Shown: one piece after another, positions 11,728-27,000 of the stretch | Layout: each line of letters begins with the position of its first letter | Position numbering within the stretch: position 1 is the first letter of the stretch | NCBI GenBank assembly: GCA_008694505.1 | Contig: VZDJ01007747.1 | Location: 36,827,978-36,891,977 of the forward strand | Origin: Cyanoderma ruficeps | Taxonomy: Eukaryota; Chordata; Aves; Passeriformes; Timaliidae | DNA: 64,000 bases | Direction of reading: 5' to 3' | The notes under the pieces: model-generated | The model's input: the letters and a program-made list of their open reading frames with translations, nothing else | The model's database searches: none | Told to the model about the DNA's origin: nothing | Program-made: the position numbers and the translations under genes

Positions 11728-14700
11728 TAAATGGTGAAGGCTTTCAAACTAAATAGAGGGCCAATGCTGCTGTTGAAGTGAGAAATAAAGCCACAATAAC
11801 TGTAATTACTTGAAAGAGAAAACAGAGCACACAGTTCCACAGAAAAAGCCTAGATGTCATATTACTTTTTTCTTAGGTTAATGGAGGGGTATCTCAAGAA
11901 TCAAAATAATAACCTTCAATTCAAAATACCAGATCCAATGTATAATTAGAATAAGATGCAATAGAAAAATCTTTTTGCAGTCGCTAATATTGTGGGAGTT
12001 TGTCAGTCTACCTCTGATGTATAAATACACAACTAAAAAAAACCTATTTTCAATACTGATGCAGCAGTAAGATAAAAATTTAATCACACCAGAGCCAGTT
12101 TCATAACGTTCATTTTGGAGCTGGATGTACTGATAGAAACATTCAACTTCAGTGTTGCCCCTTGCCTCTTAGAGCCTGGAGACACATTTTTTGATACACA
12201 ATGAAATAATTTGTATGACATCCCTTGCAACACTATCTCATTGTTCAAACAGGAATTGAATATGAAACAGATATATCTTTTTAACTCTAAAAATTGTGGC
12301 AACTATTTTGTTACACCAGATATTTTGTTCCTCCGGGAGAATCTTCCGATTAGTGGTGGCCTTTTGTAGGAATGCTTTTTAAAATATTTGGCTGAAAACT
12401 GAAAAAGTAACCCATAACATCATAGCCTTGAATCTTGAGCCTGTAGTTACTTTGCAATTAGATCAGATCTTTTTCCAGTTACTTTTCTAAATCCATTTAT
12501 GGTGATACAGAAGGTAGTATAACCAATAATGGAAGTTTAAGAAGACTCCAATAGAATAGCTTTAATCCAATCCTCAACAGCAAGTAATAAAATTCTATCT
12601 TTTAGTAAAGAGTTATCAGATCTCACAAAATAACCTTTACAACCCTACTTTCCAGTTCCAAACAAAGTAGATATAGTTCTGATAAGACTATTATTAGGAT
12701 TTTCCTTTCTGGGGCATAAATGAATTCAAATTCCCTTTAGAAAACTAAACATTTACTGCTTCATGTACCACAGTGAATTGGGTCTCCTTTCCCACTGTGA
12801 ACTGGAACTGCTTCAGAGCAACAGCTGACTCCTCTCTCTGTGTGCACAGCCTGTAGCCCAGCCACCATGGAACTCTAAATAAGTGCATTGACTCACACAC
12901 TCACTCTGACTTAGCCTGGGTTTGTGGTTTGATAGATTTCCCAAAAGCTTTGAGAATTTAGTCCGAGATTTTTTTTCTGCCTGGCATATGGCTTAATGCA
13001 CAAGCAAGAGTGTTGGAATACACTTTTTTTTACTACTTCTCCCTCATCAATAGTAAAAGACTTCATCTGTGAAATCTTGTAACAGGCCAGAGTGCAACAG
13101 TGGAGCCACAGAGGAAGTCAGTGAACGTGGGCAGTCATGGACTGAACAATTTTGGGGTCAGTCCTATGGCTTGCATGGAAACCCTCATCTCCACCTCAGC
13201 CTCCTTGATCTGTTGAAGGCCTTATCCCAGTGTGGGCTCTGAGCAGTGCCTGTCAGACCAGCCCATCCAGCAGATGTACTGCACTCAGCCATGTGCTTAC
13301 TCATTTAGAGGAAGGGACAGCAATTGCTTCACTTTTGTGCTTACTGGAACTTGGACACTTTGGAAAGGTTTAGATTTTTTTTGGTTGGATTGTTGGTTGT
13401 TTTTTTCCATGTCTTCTGTTTCTTCCTTTCCACACAGGGTGAGAATTTAGTTCCATTCAGACCAGTTGACCTTTAAGCCCTGAGCAGATCCATCTCAAGA
13501 ATTATAGCAAATACATTATCTAATTGTTCTGGAAATAAGAATTGGGAAAACTGGATTCTCTTAGTGTCCTATGAGCTCTGTATGATTCCTGCCCCAAGGG
13601 AAAAACCCAAAACCCAGACTGGATAATGAGAACTGGGGTCTGAGAAGATGTCTCAGTTAAGAAGTTTTAACTGAGATTAGATACAGGGGTCCAGCATTGC
13701 AATACTGAAATGCTTCTCAAGTGCCATCAGTCCTGAGAAACATCCAAACTTCAACCTACAGCTGCCTCTCTGCATCTATCCAATGTCGATGCAGCTGTGG
13801 TAAGACTGGGACAAAAGCTCCCTGTGTACTTGTCAGCTTTAGAGCTCTTTTCCTTCCACTCAACTTTCTTTTTATTTGTCATTACTTACTGGGCATTTTT
13901 AGACAGCTTTCACTAAGAGCAGTGCAAGTGAGCCCTGAATGGAAGAAAGTCTTAAATCAATGTGAAATGCTTTCAGAAAGAGGTGGTATATACATATCCT
14001 TTATTCTTTGTGGGTGGCTCCAGAGAATAATGAGCCTAATTTTATACAGAGGCAAAAGGGCAAGACAGGGGAAAAAGTTTGACCCAACTGTAAGCATCAC
14101 TGTAAGCAGCTCAGGGGGAGGAGGGTAATGCAAACATAGCTCCATAAGTTGGAAGGCACTTTATTGAAAGCAGCTGGCAAGCAGAGAAATAGGATATTTT
14201 GGCACCATCAGAAACTTTATCAAGACTTAGCCATGTAAGGTTGCATTGATTGTTATTTATAGCATCAGCTTAGAGGGGGTATGGAAATTATACCAGGAAC
14301 CTCATTAGTATCAGCATGAGAGCTGTGTCCAATCTTTCTGCTCTAGTGATTGTATTCATTCCATAGCACAGATAGAGCATGCAGCCAGGGAGAAATCTTC
14401 TCAGTGGCTTTCAGCCTTATTATAGAGGAAAAAATGTAAAAATGGAGGGCAACTGCAATACTGACCAGGCAATACCTTTCCTCTCCTGTCTTTTTCTAGA
14501 GTCCCAGATGTATGCTGCCACTTCACCTGCCTTTCTCTCCAGTAGAATGTAAATTTCTGTTTCCTTCACAAATTAAACCATCCAAAAGCAGAAAGTTTCT
14601 AGAGATAAAGCTTTAAAAATCTGTTCTTATTTTTATCAGAAGGGAGTATATCATCAACTGAAACTGTCAAGGAATGACATATGCCATTCACAGATGTGCA

Positions 14701-17700
14701 AGTTATCTATTGTGTGCAAGATCTGCCATGAATTTGTTTTAATTGTACATATCTTATTTATTGAGTATTTTTCAGTCTTTCAGGAACTTATTTTCTTTAA
14801 CTAGGTCAACTGATAGTGAGCCAAGTCAAAGAGGTGGCTGACTGTTTAAACCAAGATGCTGTCAGTTGCTAATACTGTCTATATAATACAAATACCACTA
14901 TAGGTGTCTCAGCTCTGATTTATGCCTAATTTTCAGGCAATCTGTATGTGTTGCAGTATCATTTTGAATATTTGCTATACTCATATGTTTTGCCTCCAAA
15001 AAGCCCTTTTTCAGGTCTGAGCAGCTGGTGTGTCTGTCCCACTAGATCTTGTCAAGGAAAAGCTGAAAGAGGCTTTGCTTTCAAATGGTTTGAAGGACTG
15101 GTATGTATATTTGAGGGCTTTAGTACTTAGCTGGTTTGCAGACTGTATCATCAGAGAATTGTAGAAGGCGCAGATGGAACTTGAGGAGTCTCAGTGTATA
15201 TAAAGAGCAGAGCTGCAAAAATGCTATTGAAAAGAAAAATCATGGCTTGAAATGTAGAATTTTCCCCATGTGCTTACTACTGCTTATTGTCTGCACTTAA
15301 TAACATATCCAGATTTTTAAAATTCAGATTCATTTGCAATCTCCTCTTATTCTACTACTTTTATATCAGGTAGATCAAGTGGAAAAAGACATGCACCAGA
15401 ACTATATTTTGAAATTCTGCATTTCTGTGGGAGTCTGTTAATTTTCAAACACTGCAGCTCAGGCTCTAACTGAATGACTGGGATAGAAGTTAACAGTCTG
15501 ATGCTTTTCAGTATTAAGCCTTAGCTGAATTGGGTTTAAAGTTGTTTGGTTTCTTAATCAAGGTTTATTTTTAAAAAGAGTTTATTTTGCATTCTATACT
15601 GTCCTTAATAGTTTCATTTACTTATTGATAGTAAACTGAGTGATGAAGCACATGTGAAATGCAGCCATGGCAGTAATTGAAAGATCTGATTCAACTCTTC
15701 TCTCCAATTTGGTGCAGGTATTCCTAATTGCTTTACCTCTGAATTTTTCTTCTCTGTGAATTAATTACTCAGGAAAACTTATTCTGACAGCCTCACTCAG
15801 AGCTAGAGTTCTATTATGTTCAACCAGTGCATCCATCCAAGTTTTTTCTCTCAGACTGAATGACATTTTTGTACATTTTCTTGTCTTATGCTTTGGATAT
15901 TACAGGAAAATCCAGAATTCTGGGCCATGAATATGATATTTTCAGGTGAGATTTTTATATCCAAATTTGTTTTCTCCTTTTTGATAAAGTTCTGATCTGA
16001 TCTACCATTTGCAAATGTTCCCTTCAAATCTTTATGTGGGCTAATGCGATCTACAACAACATATATACATTGGAATTAGCACTTTGAAATTTATTCTTCT
16101 TAATTCTTTCCCATTACTATTAAAAATCAGATGGAGTAAGATCATATATTTTCAAATGGTGGGGTTTTTTTTCATTGCCACTGCAGAGATCCTTTTGCAT
16201 CATTTATCTCCAACACTGCTTCCTCTCCTGGACTTTATTACATTTGCAGACAAACTTGAGGATTCCTAGTAGGCACTTTTACTGAGAAATTACCTGCAGT
16301 GTGCATTTTGCTGTAACTCTGAAAGAATGTATTTTATTCCCTACTAGTGTTTTATGGTGTTTCATTTAAGATTGGGCTTCTGCAATCAGAAATTTCCAAC
16401 CCCACAAAGATCTTTCAAACTTACTTTCTTGTAAGCTGTCAAGAGGTGACTGAAGTTGTGTAATCTTGCATTTTCTGGGCCACAACTGTTGAAAGGGGAA
16501 TCAGCCTGCTATTCTCAAATGAGCTATTAAATAATGATAGAGGATTGCATGGTTTTTGGTGACTGCACTAGAAGTGTAGCAGACAGACGTTAAACATCCT
16601 GTGCCTCCCTTTCACATAAACATTGGTTTGGGAATCACTAGGGTCAGTTCAGAATGCTCAGTAACCACCTGGTCACCATTGGGCATTAAACATGCAAGGC
16701 CAGCCTCAGGGCATGAGTGAGATGTGGGTTCAGGATCGTGCCCAGGCTGTGACCAACACCTGCTCCTCACACAGCACTGGCTGAGGCCAGAGGGAGGGGA
16801 GCAGAATATCAAAAGGACCAATAACACAGATCAACAGCAGTGTTTTTATACCTTGCAAGTCATCACTCCTCCTAGTTCTTCAAAAACTTAGTGGAACGCA
16901 GAACCATAAAAGAGAGGTTTCTGCTTTCCTAGAGGAAAATTATGTTTCCTTTATGAATGCTTCTAAAGTGTCTGCCATGTATTTAGAATTGTTTAAGGAT
17001 ATTCCCTATGCCTAGTACCTGTAGTAAAGTTAGAAAAACCAGCATTCTGCACTAACTCCATGGGAAATGAGAGCTTCCTAAGAAAGATTCCAGTGGCTGA
17101 GATACGAATATCTGCCTTTGTAGCTGCTCTTGGGTACCCACTCCAGTGTTACCAGGGAGAAAGGAGCATTATGTATCAACTTCTGAGTTCTGAAGTAGGA
17201 GTTAGGGATATGAAATAGTTTTAAATATTTGTAGACATTCCCAAAGAGATAATGACAATCAAGGAGAGAAACTGATAAAGTAGGAAGGGGGGAAATGCTA
17301 TTAGGCAAATTGGAAATCTAGGATAATGTGGTGAAAGGAGACAGGCTGAGAAATAGAGAAGTGTCTGGCAAATGTTATATAACTGAAATTATTCTAGCCA
17401 GCTTTGGATAGAGAAGAGCCAAAACTCAGAGCAGGGTCTGGTAAGGACCGCCCAGAATGAAGAATTGGAATGGAAAAAACTTGTGAAGCACTTTCCAAAT
17501 GTCCCAAATTCCTTTGTCAGTAATGTGAAGTGCTCTTTACGAATTGCCTTGGATGGGGCTGGAGGTGGTGAGGTAGTGTCTAAGCTTCAGCATGTACCTT
17601 GAAGCTTCCATGCATGAGCAAGTTGAATTGGTGGAAAGTTGGGCTCCCCAATATTTCTGCAGAGGGGAAAAAAGAAATTCTATTTAAATGCTGACTCTTT

Positions 17701-18679
17701 CCCAGTTTGCCGACCAGCCATTGTTAGAACACTCAGCTCATTTTCTCCAAAAAAGATGTTACCAGCAGAGCATCTGTGGTGTTTCAGTGAAGCATCTAAA
17801 ATTAAATCACATAAAGCCATTTAATTTCTTATTTTCCCATTCCAGTAAAATCTGTTTTCTGGTTCAAAAACATCTTGAGTGCCCTGAGCTTTTTATGACC
17901 TACATTCCATGCATTAGATAGTCTTGCCCTGCCCCCCTCACAAGTGACAGACACCCAAGGACAAAATGTCAATAATATTTTCCCAGAAATAGTGATGATG
18001 CATGTCTGAGTCAGGGAGAGAGAGACCAATGGGTGTATAAACAATACAAGCACAGAAAGATGAAAATGATGCAAGAGAATCTGACAGATTTTTTTGTGTT
18101 CATAGTTGTTCATAAACACTCAGTATTATTCAATACTGAAGTGGTGTTATTGGCCTTTCAAAGTATTGGAAGTGAAATAATTGTTTTTTCACCATTTTAA
18201 AAGTGTTAGACACTTTTTTTTCCCTTCCTATAATTCTCTATTGTGTAAAAGGGCAATTATTTTTAACTTGTATAACTCAAATGTGTTATGATGCAATTCT
18301 ATTTTTTTACCTGGATATTTATTAATGATGTCTATTGGCATGACATATATTAGATACACAATGTATTAGATAGTCTTGAAATATGTCTAAGTAGTGTTAT
18401 TATTGAAGTTTTGAAGTAGAGTTTTGAAGCACAGTGGAAGCTGAAGAAAACCCAGAACAACCCAGAACAACCAATAATGTGGTGGGTTGAAGCTGATGGC
18501 AGCCCAAAAATACATAGGCTTCTTAAGTGTCTAAGCCTCGTTTTCTTTCTTGATCCATATGATTAAGATTTCATATTTTGGAAAATGTAACTTTCTTAAG
18601 AGTATGAGATTAAAGATTATGATATAAATGGATTTGGTGGTAGCAGGTAATGTGTTGGTTCTTAGAACAAAAAGGCAGA
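11728..18679. other. Intergenic, nothing recognised
   Basis: A 135-codon plus-strand open frame at 13721-14128 has no recognisable domain and no plausible gene context; it is treated as chance. No interspersed repeat identified. Confidence 0.6.
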
Positions 18680-19054
18680 TCATAGAATGTAATGTAGAAT
18701 GACTTGAGCTGGAAGGGACCGTAAAGATCTTCTGTTTCCACCCCCCCTGCCATAGACAGTGATTCCTTTCACTGGACCAGGCTGCTCAAAGCTCTAAAGA
18801 GTCCTTGAACACTTCCAGGGATAGGTCATCCACAACTTCTCTGTGCAATCTATTCCAATGTCTCACCACCCTCACAGAAAAATTCTTCCAAACACAAAAG
18901 CTTAACCTACTTTCCCTGGTCCTGTCACTACAAGCCCCTGAAGTCTCTCTCAATCTTCCTTGTAGGGTCCCCTCAGACACCAGAAGGCCACAATTGGCTC
19001 ACCCTGATGCCTTCTCCAGGCTGAACAATCCCAAATGTCTTAGCATTTCCTTAT
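18680..19054 (-). mobile_element. CR1 LINE 3' tail
   Basis: A minus-strand CR1 fragment of about 375 bp. It begins at the CATAGAAT terminal words, then GAGCTGGAAGGGACC. The minus-strand translation gives FSVRVVRHWNRLHREVVDD and SLEVFK, the CR1 pol C terminus. The right end is truncated inside the element. Confidence 0.93.
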
Positions 19055-22000
19055 GGCCAACAGGTAAATAATGACTTTAGATGGCACAGAAAGAGCAAAG
19101 GTATTTTTAGTAAAGTATTCTGTACTTTTGAGTAGCCAGTAACATCTTTAATAGGGTAGGAAAAGGGCAAATAATCAGTAATATGTAGTCCTTATATTAT
19201 TCTACCAGGAAAATATTCCCCTATGACTTAGGGAATTTGAGATTTGGGTTATATCCTTCATATATATTTAATGATAACTGATGTGGTTGAGGAAATCCTA
19301 ATAGAAATTTCATTTCTTGTGGTAAGGCATTAGCAACACTTAGGACAATAATGGGAAAATGTCAATGTGTGTGATAGTGTGAATGGGATTCCAGAGACAA
19401 ATACTAAGAAGTGAGTATAGACTGAGCTAGTTCTTCCACTAATATTGGCAAATTAGTTGCACAGATTTCATTAGAATATGCTGGGTGGTTCCAGAGTCTG
19501 GATGAAAAAGTATTAATTTAGAATCACAAAGTGCAACAGTCCAGCCAGTGTTTTTCCATGACTCTGTTATACAGAGCCTTTATGTCTCCATTTCGGTATC
19601 CAAAAAATCAGTGTTTTGATTCTGTAATGTGTTTTGTAAACATTCTGCTTGTTATATTACAAATTGTTTTTCTATTTTGAGCTTAAGTTTTTGTTTCAAA
19701 TTGGCCAAGTAAATTGAGATACCTAATTTTTTTACATACACGGACAAGAAATTTAATGATATGGATCTAGCCCATAGGTTGTTTTCCTAAGAGAACTTTG
19801 ATGCAGCAGCATTTTTAATTCATTGACCCTCTGAGTGCAAAGAATAAGTGTGTATGAAAGTGCACGGGCTCCCTTTGAAGAGCAGGGGAAAAACTGGACA
19901 TCTTGGAAAATACATAACACATGTATTAAGCAAGGAGAAGCTTAATGCTAACCAATAGGAAAAACTAAGAATAGGGTTTTTATGTGTTATGAATACTATC
20001 CCTCTCCAGAGCATAGAGTCTGGATGCAAGCCTACAGAATGATGTATCCATACATTTTAGAGTTTAGAGGGTCTTCTGTGGCTAGAGATTTACATCTGGT
20101 TTTTGAAAGAATAATGCTTCATGCTTTTCCTTAAGAATAGTACTCCTCAAGACAAAAGTGGTCCCCTTGTTTTATGAGCTTTATGCTTTAAGCTCTTACC
20201 AGGCAAGGAGCTGGGCCAGACAGGCACTGAATGAGGGGCATTCAGCCGTGCTGTTCATGCCAGATAGCAGTGCTCTGTCCTCCTGGGCTGGGCTGGGGAC
20301 AACTGGAGCTCTCCCTCTCCACGGAGCCAACAGGAATCCAAGGTCCAACAGGGAACCAAGGCAGAAGGAGTATGCAGCTTGTGGCTAGTGTGAGGAGGGA
20401 GTCTTGTGTTTTGGTCCGCTCTAGCACAGATAAAATCTCCACTGATTTTTTTTTTTTTAAGAGAATACAAGAAGAAAACTTATACTACATACACAAACAG
20501 TATTCTTCCTTCTTCAAGATTAGAAATATTCCTAAAGTGGACCTCCTTGGGCAAAGCTGGAGGAATGGCCTCTGCCTGTGTCCCAGATAGGCACAGGGCA
20601 GGAAGCATCCAGCCTGAGATATTTGGACATTGGTACCTTTTTTCTACCAAAATCCTCTGTTCATGGTGTAAGTTCCTCATTGGCTGTAGCTGTCAGAGAC
20701 TTGCCTAAATCTGCTCTAAACCAAGGCCTGAATCCAGACCTCCTCAGTCTGGCCTACAGCCTTACTGCAAAGCCAGTAAGATACATCTTAAAGCCACTGC
20801 TTTAAGGTGCAGCCTGAGGACTCCTAACTTTGTGAACCATTTCCTCCTTTGAAAATTGATATACACAGATTTCCTCCATTTCAGAAAGGTGAAAAGATTT
20901 TCTAAGAAAATCCTAAACCAGCAGTGCTTGATCAGAACTCCAGCAAGTCACATTTCTGTCAGCCTTGCTGTAGGAAGCCTTGGAGAACAAAGACAGGATA
21001 TACCCTGCTTTAGCTCAAGCAATCTTCAACCTTTCTGCTGTAAGCAAGAGGAAGAATTTAATTCCATGGAGCTGAGTTTTTGGTGTTTGATGCTGAGTGA
21101 AAAGGAAAGCTTTGTTGGCACAGGTGTGACACAGAGTGACTGTACAAAGCCAAAGGCCAAGCCAAACTGGAAAAAACAGTGACTGACTCTTCCTAACCTC
21201 AACTGTAGGTGAAATGGAACTGCAATAGAACCTTAGGTTTTTCCAACCACAAACAAATATCTGTGCTTTTTTTGGTTCATCATAGCAAATTCAGAAAAAG
21301 TATCCAGAATGGTTTGTAATTTTCTTCTTTGGTTTCAAAAATAAAGAATTGAACACTGAACTGAACTATGGGGCATATAAATTCTGGTATCCAGAATAAT
21401 ATTTCTTAGATCAGGAACTAAAATAAGGAAATCTCATGTCATGAAAAGAAAATAGGCAGGGAACATTTCATATTTTAGGGAATTGTATGTGTGAGCACAT
21501 GCATAATCTTTTAAAATGCCACAGGCAAATCCAGAAACTAAAATCAGGCACGGAAATCTTAAGAAACAAATCTTTGAGCACAAGCATTTGCCTTCCATTG
21601 ATATCAAGCAGCATTTTCCACAAATCATCATTGTTCCAAATAAATTAACAAAGGCTTGCCTATTTATTGTTTTTCTACCAAATAATAATTTTTAGGCTAT
21701 GAAGTATTCAAGTCTTGCATTGTGTTTTAGGCCATGTCCTAGCTGGAGATTACTGTAATTATGAGTTAGGTGACCATATTGTGCAAATGCTCTTTGTCAA
21801 GTTCAGTGCAACATCAGTCAGATCTGAACATTTTTCACCAAAACCTCATCAGAATTCACACTGAATATGGAAGAGACATTTTTAGGCTTCATTTAGAGAT
21901 GGTGGAGCCATTGGTACAGTTAAACCACCAGAGGAAATCAAATTTCTGGCTTAGACAGCAGTATCATCTTAAACCACAGTACCCATTTCTGACCAGGCCT

Positions 22001-23883
22001 GATTTCATATTTCTTGTAAAAGAAATAGTGGTATTTCATCATATATCATTGCTGAGCACAGCAGGGTGCTGTCAAGCAGTTAAATAATTTATAGCAGAAA
22101 TAAATTGACATAATTTATAGACACCAGCTGTGAGGAAGAAAAATGCATTATAGATCACCAATGGGTTTCACAGCTACTATCTGGCAACAGCAAAGGATGA
22201 GGCTTAGGAAGCTGGGTATCAATTGCAGGCTAAAAATGTATGTTATGACTCTCAACTTGTCACTTCATGTCTCACCTTCTCCAAAATGTTCCTATGACTG
22301 CATTGATTCTTCTGGGCCTCTTATTCCAAGTAATTCATCCAGGCCCACTTTCCATCCTCCAGAAAAGATTTAGATCTTCATTCACTCATTTTCAGAGTGT
22401 CATTGCCTTCACAGGTCTGTCTTTGTCCCCTCTCCAATTCTTAGTAGACCATTTCTCCTCTGTGCTTCCTCCCATCCAAGTTCATGTTTGAGCTTGATTT
22501 TTATTACCTAGCTTCTATACCAAGAAGTCTGTTCCCAAAGAGAAGAAATCTGGAAGATGCCCTATTTCCAAATCTGAGAGACCAGCACTACAGGAGATGT
22601 GAGAAGATTATTAAGACTGTTCACTGAGGACAGAACTGGTGCTGTTTAGCTTTTAAAACAGAAGCTGTTTCTGCTGAGCCCATTTAATCTATGATATCAT
22701 AGAAGTTTATCTTGTAAAATTTGGTCTAGTTTGGTGGAAAGAAGTGAAAACATGCTTTATGTAAGAAAGTATAATTTTCACTGTGTTTCCAATATGTCTT
22801 GTAGCATAGGTTTCTAGCTTCTCCAAGAAAATGTCTGTGTACTTTTAACATCACAAAAATATTTAATTTTCTCAGGTTTTTTTCTTAAAGAAAGCTGGAC
22901 AGTTGTGCAATTTTGGCTGATACTTGCCAATAAAATTCAGCCTAAGGCTATATTTTCTGAGCTACATGTAAAATTGCAGCCCAAACCATTCAGGTCTGGC
23001 AAAACTATGTTCTGTTAAATACAGAGCTTTGTAAGTGGAAGTGCTAGTAATGTTTAATAGTAGGCAGTGCTACCAACTCCACCTCTAGGATATTTTAAAT
23101 CTACTATTAGGTCTATAAATAAGATCACATTAAAAGTAATATTAAAACAGTAACAAACATGTTTTTATCAAACTTGAAGTGTCATGAAAGGCTTTACAGC
23201 TTTAAGCTGATATATAAATGTAGGCTCTGATCTCGCAGTATATCCTTAGCGGAGGCAGAAGTCAACACTTTTCAGTTGTGGTGTCAGTATTCCCACAAGA
23301 CCCTGTTGGCAGGGCTTCACTACCTTGATCTGCTGCATAAAATTTCAGTGGGAGTTCCTGTGCTCTGCAGTTCATGACCTGAAATCTCTGCTCCCACTGA
23401 AGTCAGGTTTCCCTGAGAGAGCATTGAGCAATAACTAGATAAGGACCTCTGTGTGTAGAAACGTTTTTACTGTAATGCTACCCATGTAATGTAGTTTGTC
23501 ATGTTTTTATGATGAAAGAGAACAGGATCAGGGTGTACACATGCCGGGGGGAATAGGCAAGCAGCATAATAATTAACATCTAGCAGACATAAATTCTTTC
23601 TTAGTTGTTGGAAAGCAGCTGTTAAAGGGATTAAAACATAGAAGAAAAAAGCACAGTTGCTTCAGACAAATAGGTGCACTAAGGTCTTCCAAAGTTTGTG
23701 TTGAATTTTCAGCAGGCAAGAAAATGGAGAATGGAATGAAATGTCAGGGATCAAAATGGGTCTTGTTGGCAAAGAAAGTTGGTTTTTTCTGTCTCCCTCT
23801 TTTTTACATCTAGAATTCTAGGGGGAAAAAAAACCCAAACCAAAGCAACAACCACAAAAAAAAACCACAGAGCAAAGAGAATT

Positions 23884-24016
23884 AACTATATATATTTAAT
23901 TATGGGCTAATTAAATATTTAATTGAACAAATTAAATTAATAAATAAAAATTATTTGATAAATTAATTAAATATTTATGGAATAATTGAATAGTTAATTA
24001 CATATATATATATAAT
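23884..24016. repeat. AT island with palindrome and TA run
   Basis: About 130 bp of almost pure A/T containing a perfect 16-bp palindrome AATTAAATATTTAATT (23909-23924), repeated TTAATTA words and a TATATATATATA run near 24003-24014. ATGGAATAATTG occurs twice, flanking the TA run. Low-complexity DNA, possibly an easily unwound site. Confidence 0.85.
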
Positions 24017-27000
24017 GGAATAATTGTAACCCAACTCTCATATCTACAACACCTTCCTCTTTACCCTTCATCAGTAAAGATATCCTTCCACCCTCTGTGC
24101 TCCAGGCCCAAAGAAACTATATAAAGTTGTTCTACTGATTTTAGCTAATCCCCAGCCCTCTCAGGAATTCCTAATGTCTTGTCTTTTCTCATGTTCATTT
24201 TCCCTATTCCACGTTATGTTCTTGTGTAACAATTTTGGTTGCTTTAAAGGAATTCATTTTGTCTACCTCAGGCTCGTATATTGCTTTTGTTATCATACTG
24301 CCCAGAGACAGCTGCAAGCACCAGCTATGAGGTCGCAGCAGAAGCATCAGTTTATTGGATCAAAGTGTGTCTGATGAGATTTTGAGCTTGAGATGCCCTA
24401 GAGGGAGATGGGAACTAGGGGTTAGCAACTGAGGCTATTGCTCTTTACTTCTTGCCAGTATTGGGGATTTATTCTGCAGTTAGAAAATGACTCTCCAGCC
24501 CCAAGATTTGCTGGTAATTATTTTCCTTCCTGAAGAAGTTGCAGGCTGTATTTTACACCACCTAAAAGTCTCTCAGTGTGCTTATCCCGTGCAACAATCC
24601 TCACAGGGACAGAGAGAAGAAGAAATGAATACCATTAAATAAGAAGTTTGCTAGATAATTTATTGCTCTTACTTATATTCCTTATTATATTTAAGAAGTT
24701 ATGAGAGATTTCTAATTGCATTTAATGGAAATAATTTCTGCTCCTGAATTGCTGTTCAGATGCTTTTTTTGTGGGGTATGTGGGTTGTTTGCTCTAGTGC
24801 AAAGGAGGCTTTTCCTTATCTAGATCCAGAATTCCTGCCTCTGTGATCAGATCTTCAGTTGCCTCCACTCCTTTTATCAGTAAAGACGAAGATGGAAAGA
24901 AATCAAAGAGAAATGAATTTTCAGCAATGGAGAGGCATAACTACCTCTTTGACTGATGATTACAGAGACCTCTGAGAACAAACACTATTTAAAAAAACTT
25001 TTGAAAAAGAGCAGGTTTTAGTCCTTAGAACACAACAGAACTGTATTGAACACGTCAAGGATGATCATACTGAACCAATTCCCCCTCAGAATGCCAACTT
25101 TCCTGAAGGTGTTTAGAAGATAAATAACAGTAGAAATTAACTATTTTTCTAATAATGCAGATGAATAGAGCCCATGCTTATGAATTCTTGAGGAAAATGA
25201 ATAAGGACAATTTCACGCTGGCTCCTTGGCATAATGATAAAACAGAAGGTCTGTACTCCTGTACTGAAAAGGGATATGACTATTCCTGAAATCCAGAGCC
25301 ATCTCTTCAACCTGTCAGGCCCATTTCCCTATTCTTGGTGTGCTGGGAATGCTCGTTCTTCACACTCCTTGGGCTTTGTGTTCTCCTCGAAGAGACATCT
25401 CTGCTTAGATGGAGTGGCAGGATTAATACACAATTGGAATTCAGAATATTTGCTGAATCTGGACTTTATAATAACATGGCATGGAGTCTCATTTCAGAAA
25501 TGAATTAAAAAGGAGTAGGATAGTTACACTTTCAAGTAGGCTGGCAAGCAGACAGGGGATCATAAATCAAGGTTAATGATAATGGCAATGTTCCAGTTTG
25601 GAAGGGAAGATGAACATAAGAAGTATTATAAGAATTGGTGCTAGGCCCAACTTTACTAAAAGCCATTTTTTATTATGTTAATGGAAACTAAGAAACACTG
25701 AAGTCAGACCTTGCCAAAATCTACAGAAGGAGGAGAAGACATCTTGCCTAGCTTCATCTATCTGAGTTCTACTTGCTGAGGACATTTTAATTTTCTAAAT
25801 TTTCTTGAAAAAAAAAAAAGAAGATAAAAACGTACCTCAAAAAGTGACAAAGTTCAGAGGAAGGATATACTGTCTAGAAGCACCTTTCCACAAATTTAGG
25901 ACAAGTCCAGATGGCCATAGTAGTCACATCACTGAAGTATTTCAGGATGAATTAATGCTATTAAATATGGAAAAAGGTTAAATTATGTTCTCCAGCAGAT
26001 TTTCTTTGGAATAAGATACATAGCTGGAGAAAGATATTTTGAAATCTTGGTGTCAATGGAGAATTTTTAACACAAATAAAGAAGTAAAAAACATTTTTTA
26101 AAGTTGAAGAGTTCCAGAATCAAGTGGCTTTGTTCTTCATATGCAAATTTCAGATAGATATTAAATAATTTAATAACAATAAAGAAATGTATGTTGAATT
26201 TGAAGAATTAAGGGTATTGAATGAGAAATCAATTTGTTAGTCTAACAAAGATTTGGAAGTTCAAAAAAAGGGGGCTTTTTGCCAAATTATGACTAAGAGA
26301 GAGAGGAAAACCTGCTAAAAGTATTTATTAAAGATGAAAACAGCCAGAGGAGTGATAGCCCAAGGGGCATGAGTAAGGAGAATGAACTCAGTGTAACATT
26401 AAGCTGAACATTAAAACTATTGCTTGATACTAAATTCCTTCAGACTCAGAATTTGTTTTTTCCAAAAAGAAGATGGAAGCCAAATAACGGCAGAATTGTG
26501 CTTTTGCAGTGTTTGTTTGGTTATTTTTAACTGATTTTATAAAACAATGAGTGCACCAATGTGGGCAAATCAGAAGTGAAGTGAAGTATGGATGTGGTCC
26601 ACTCCAGTCAAAATAAAAGACTTTCTATCAATTGTACTATTGAGTTTTGATCACACCCAAGGAAAAATGAATGAGACAGAAGAAGCAATGAAATCAACAC
26701 TCTAATGTAGTGGTTGGGTCCCTTCCCTGAAAGATGCAAACACACTCTTCTAATTTTACTGTATTTAGGAGTTTTGTGTCCTATTTCTAAGTATCCATAG
26801 TAATTGGACAAGATGTTTAAACAGCTCTTACAGAAAGGACTGGAACATGAGTCTGCCCTCATAAAGGAATATTTTAGACTGAAAAAAGAAGGATTATCTC
26901 TTGGCCTAGTGAATCTTTTATAACTCCAGCGAAAGCTGGCTGTCTAGAAGGGTACATGAAGTCATCCTCCAACAGTTCAATGTTTAGATCCCATTCCTAG

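Noticed and set aside
13721..14128. 135-codon plus-strand open frame
   Set aside because: No family motif, and composition like the surrounding non-coding DNA.
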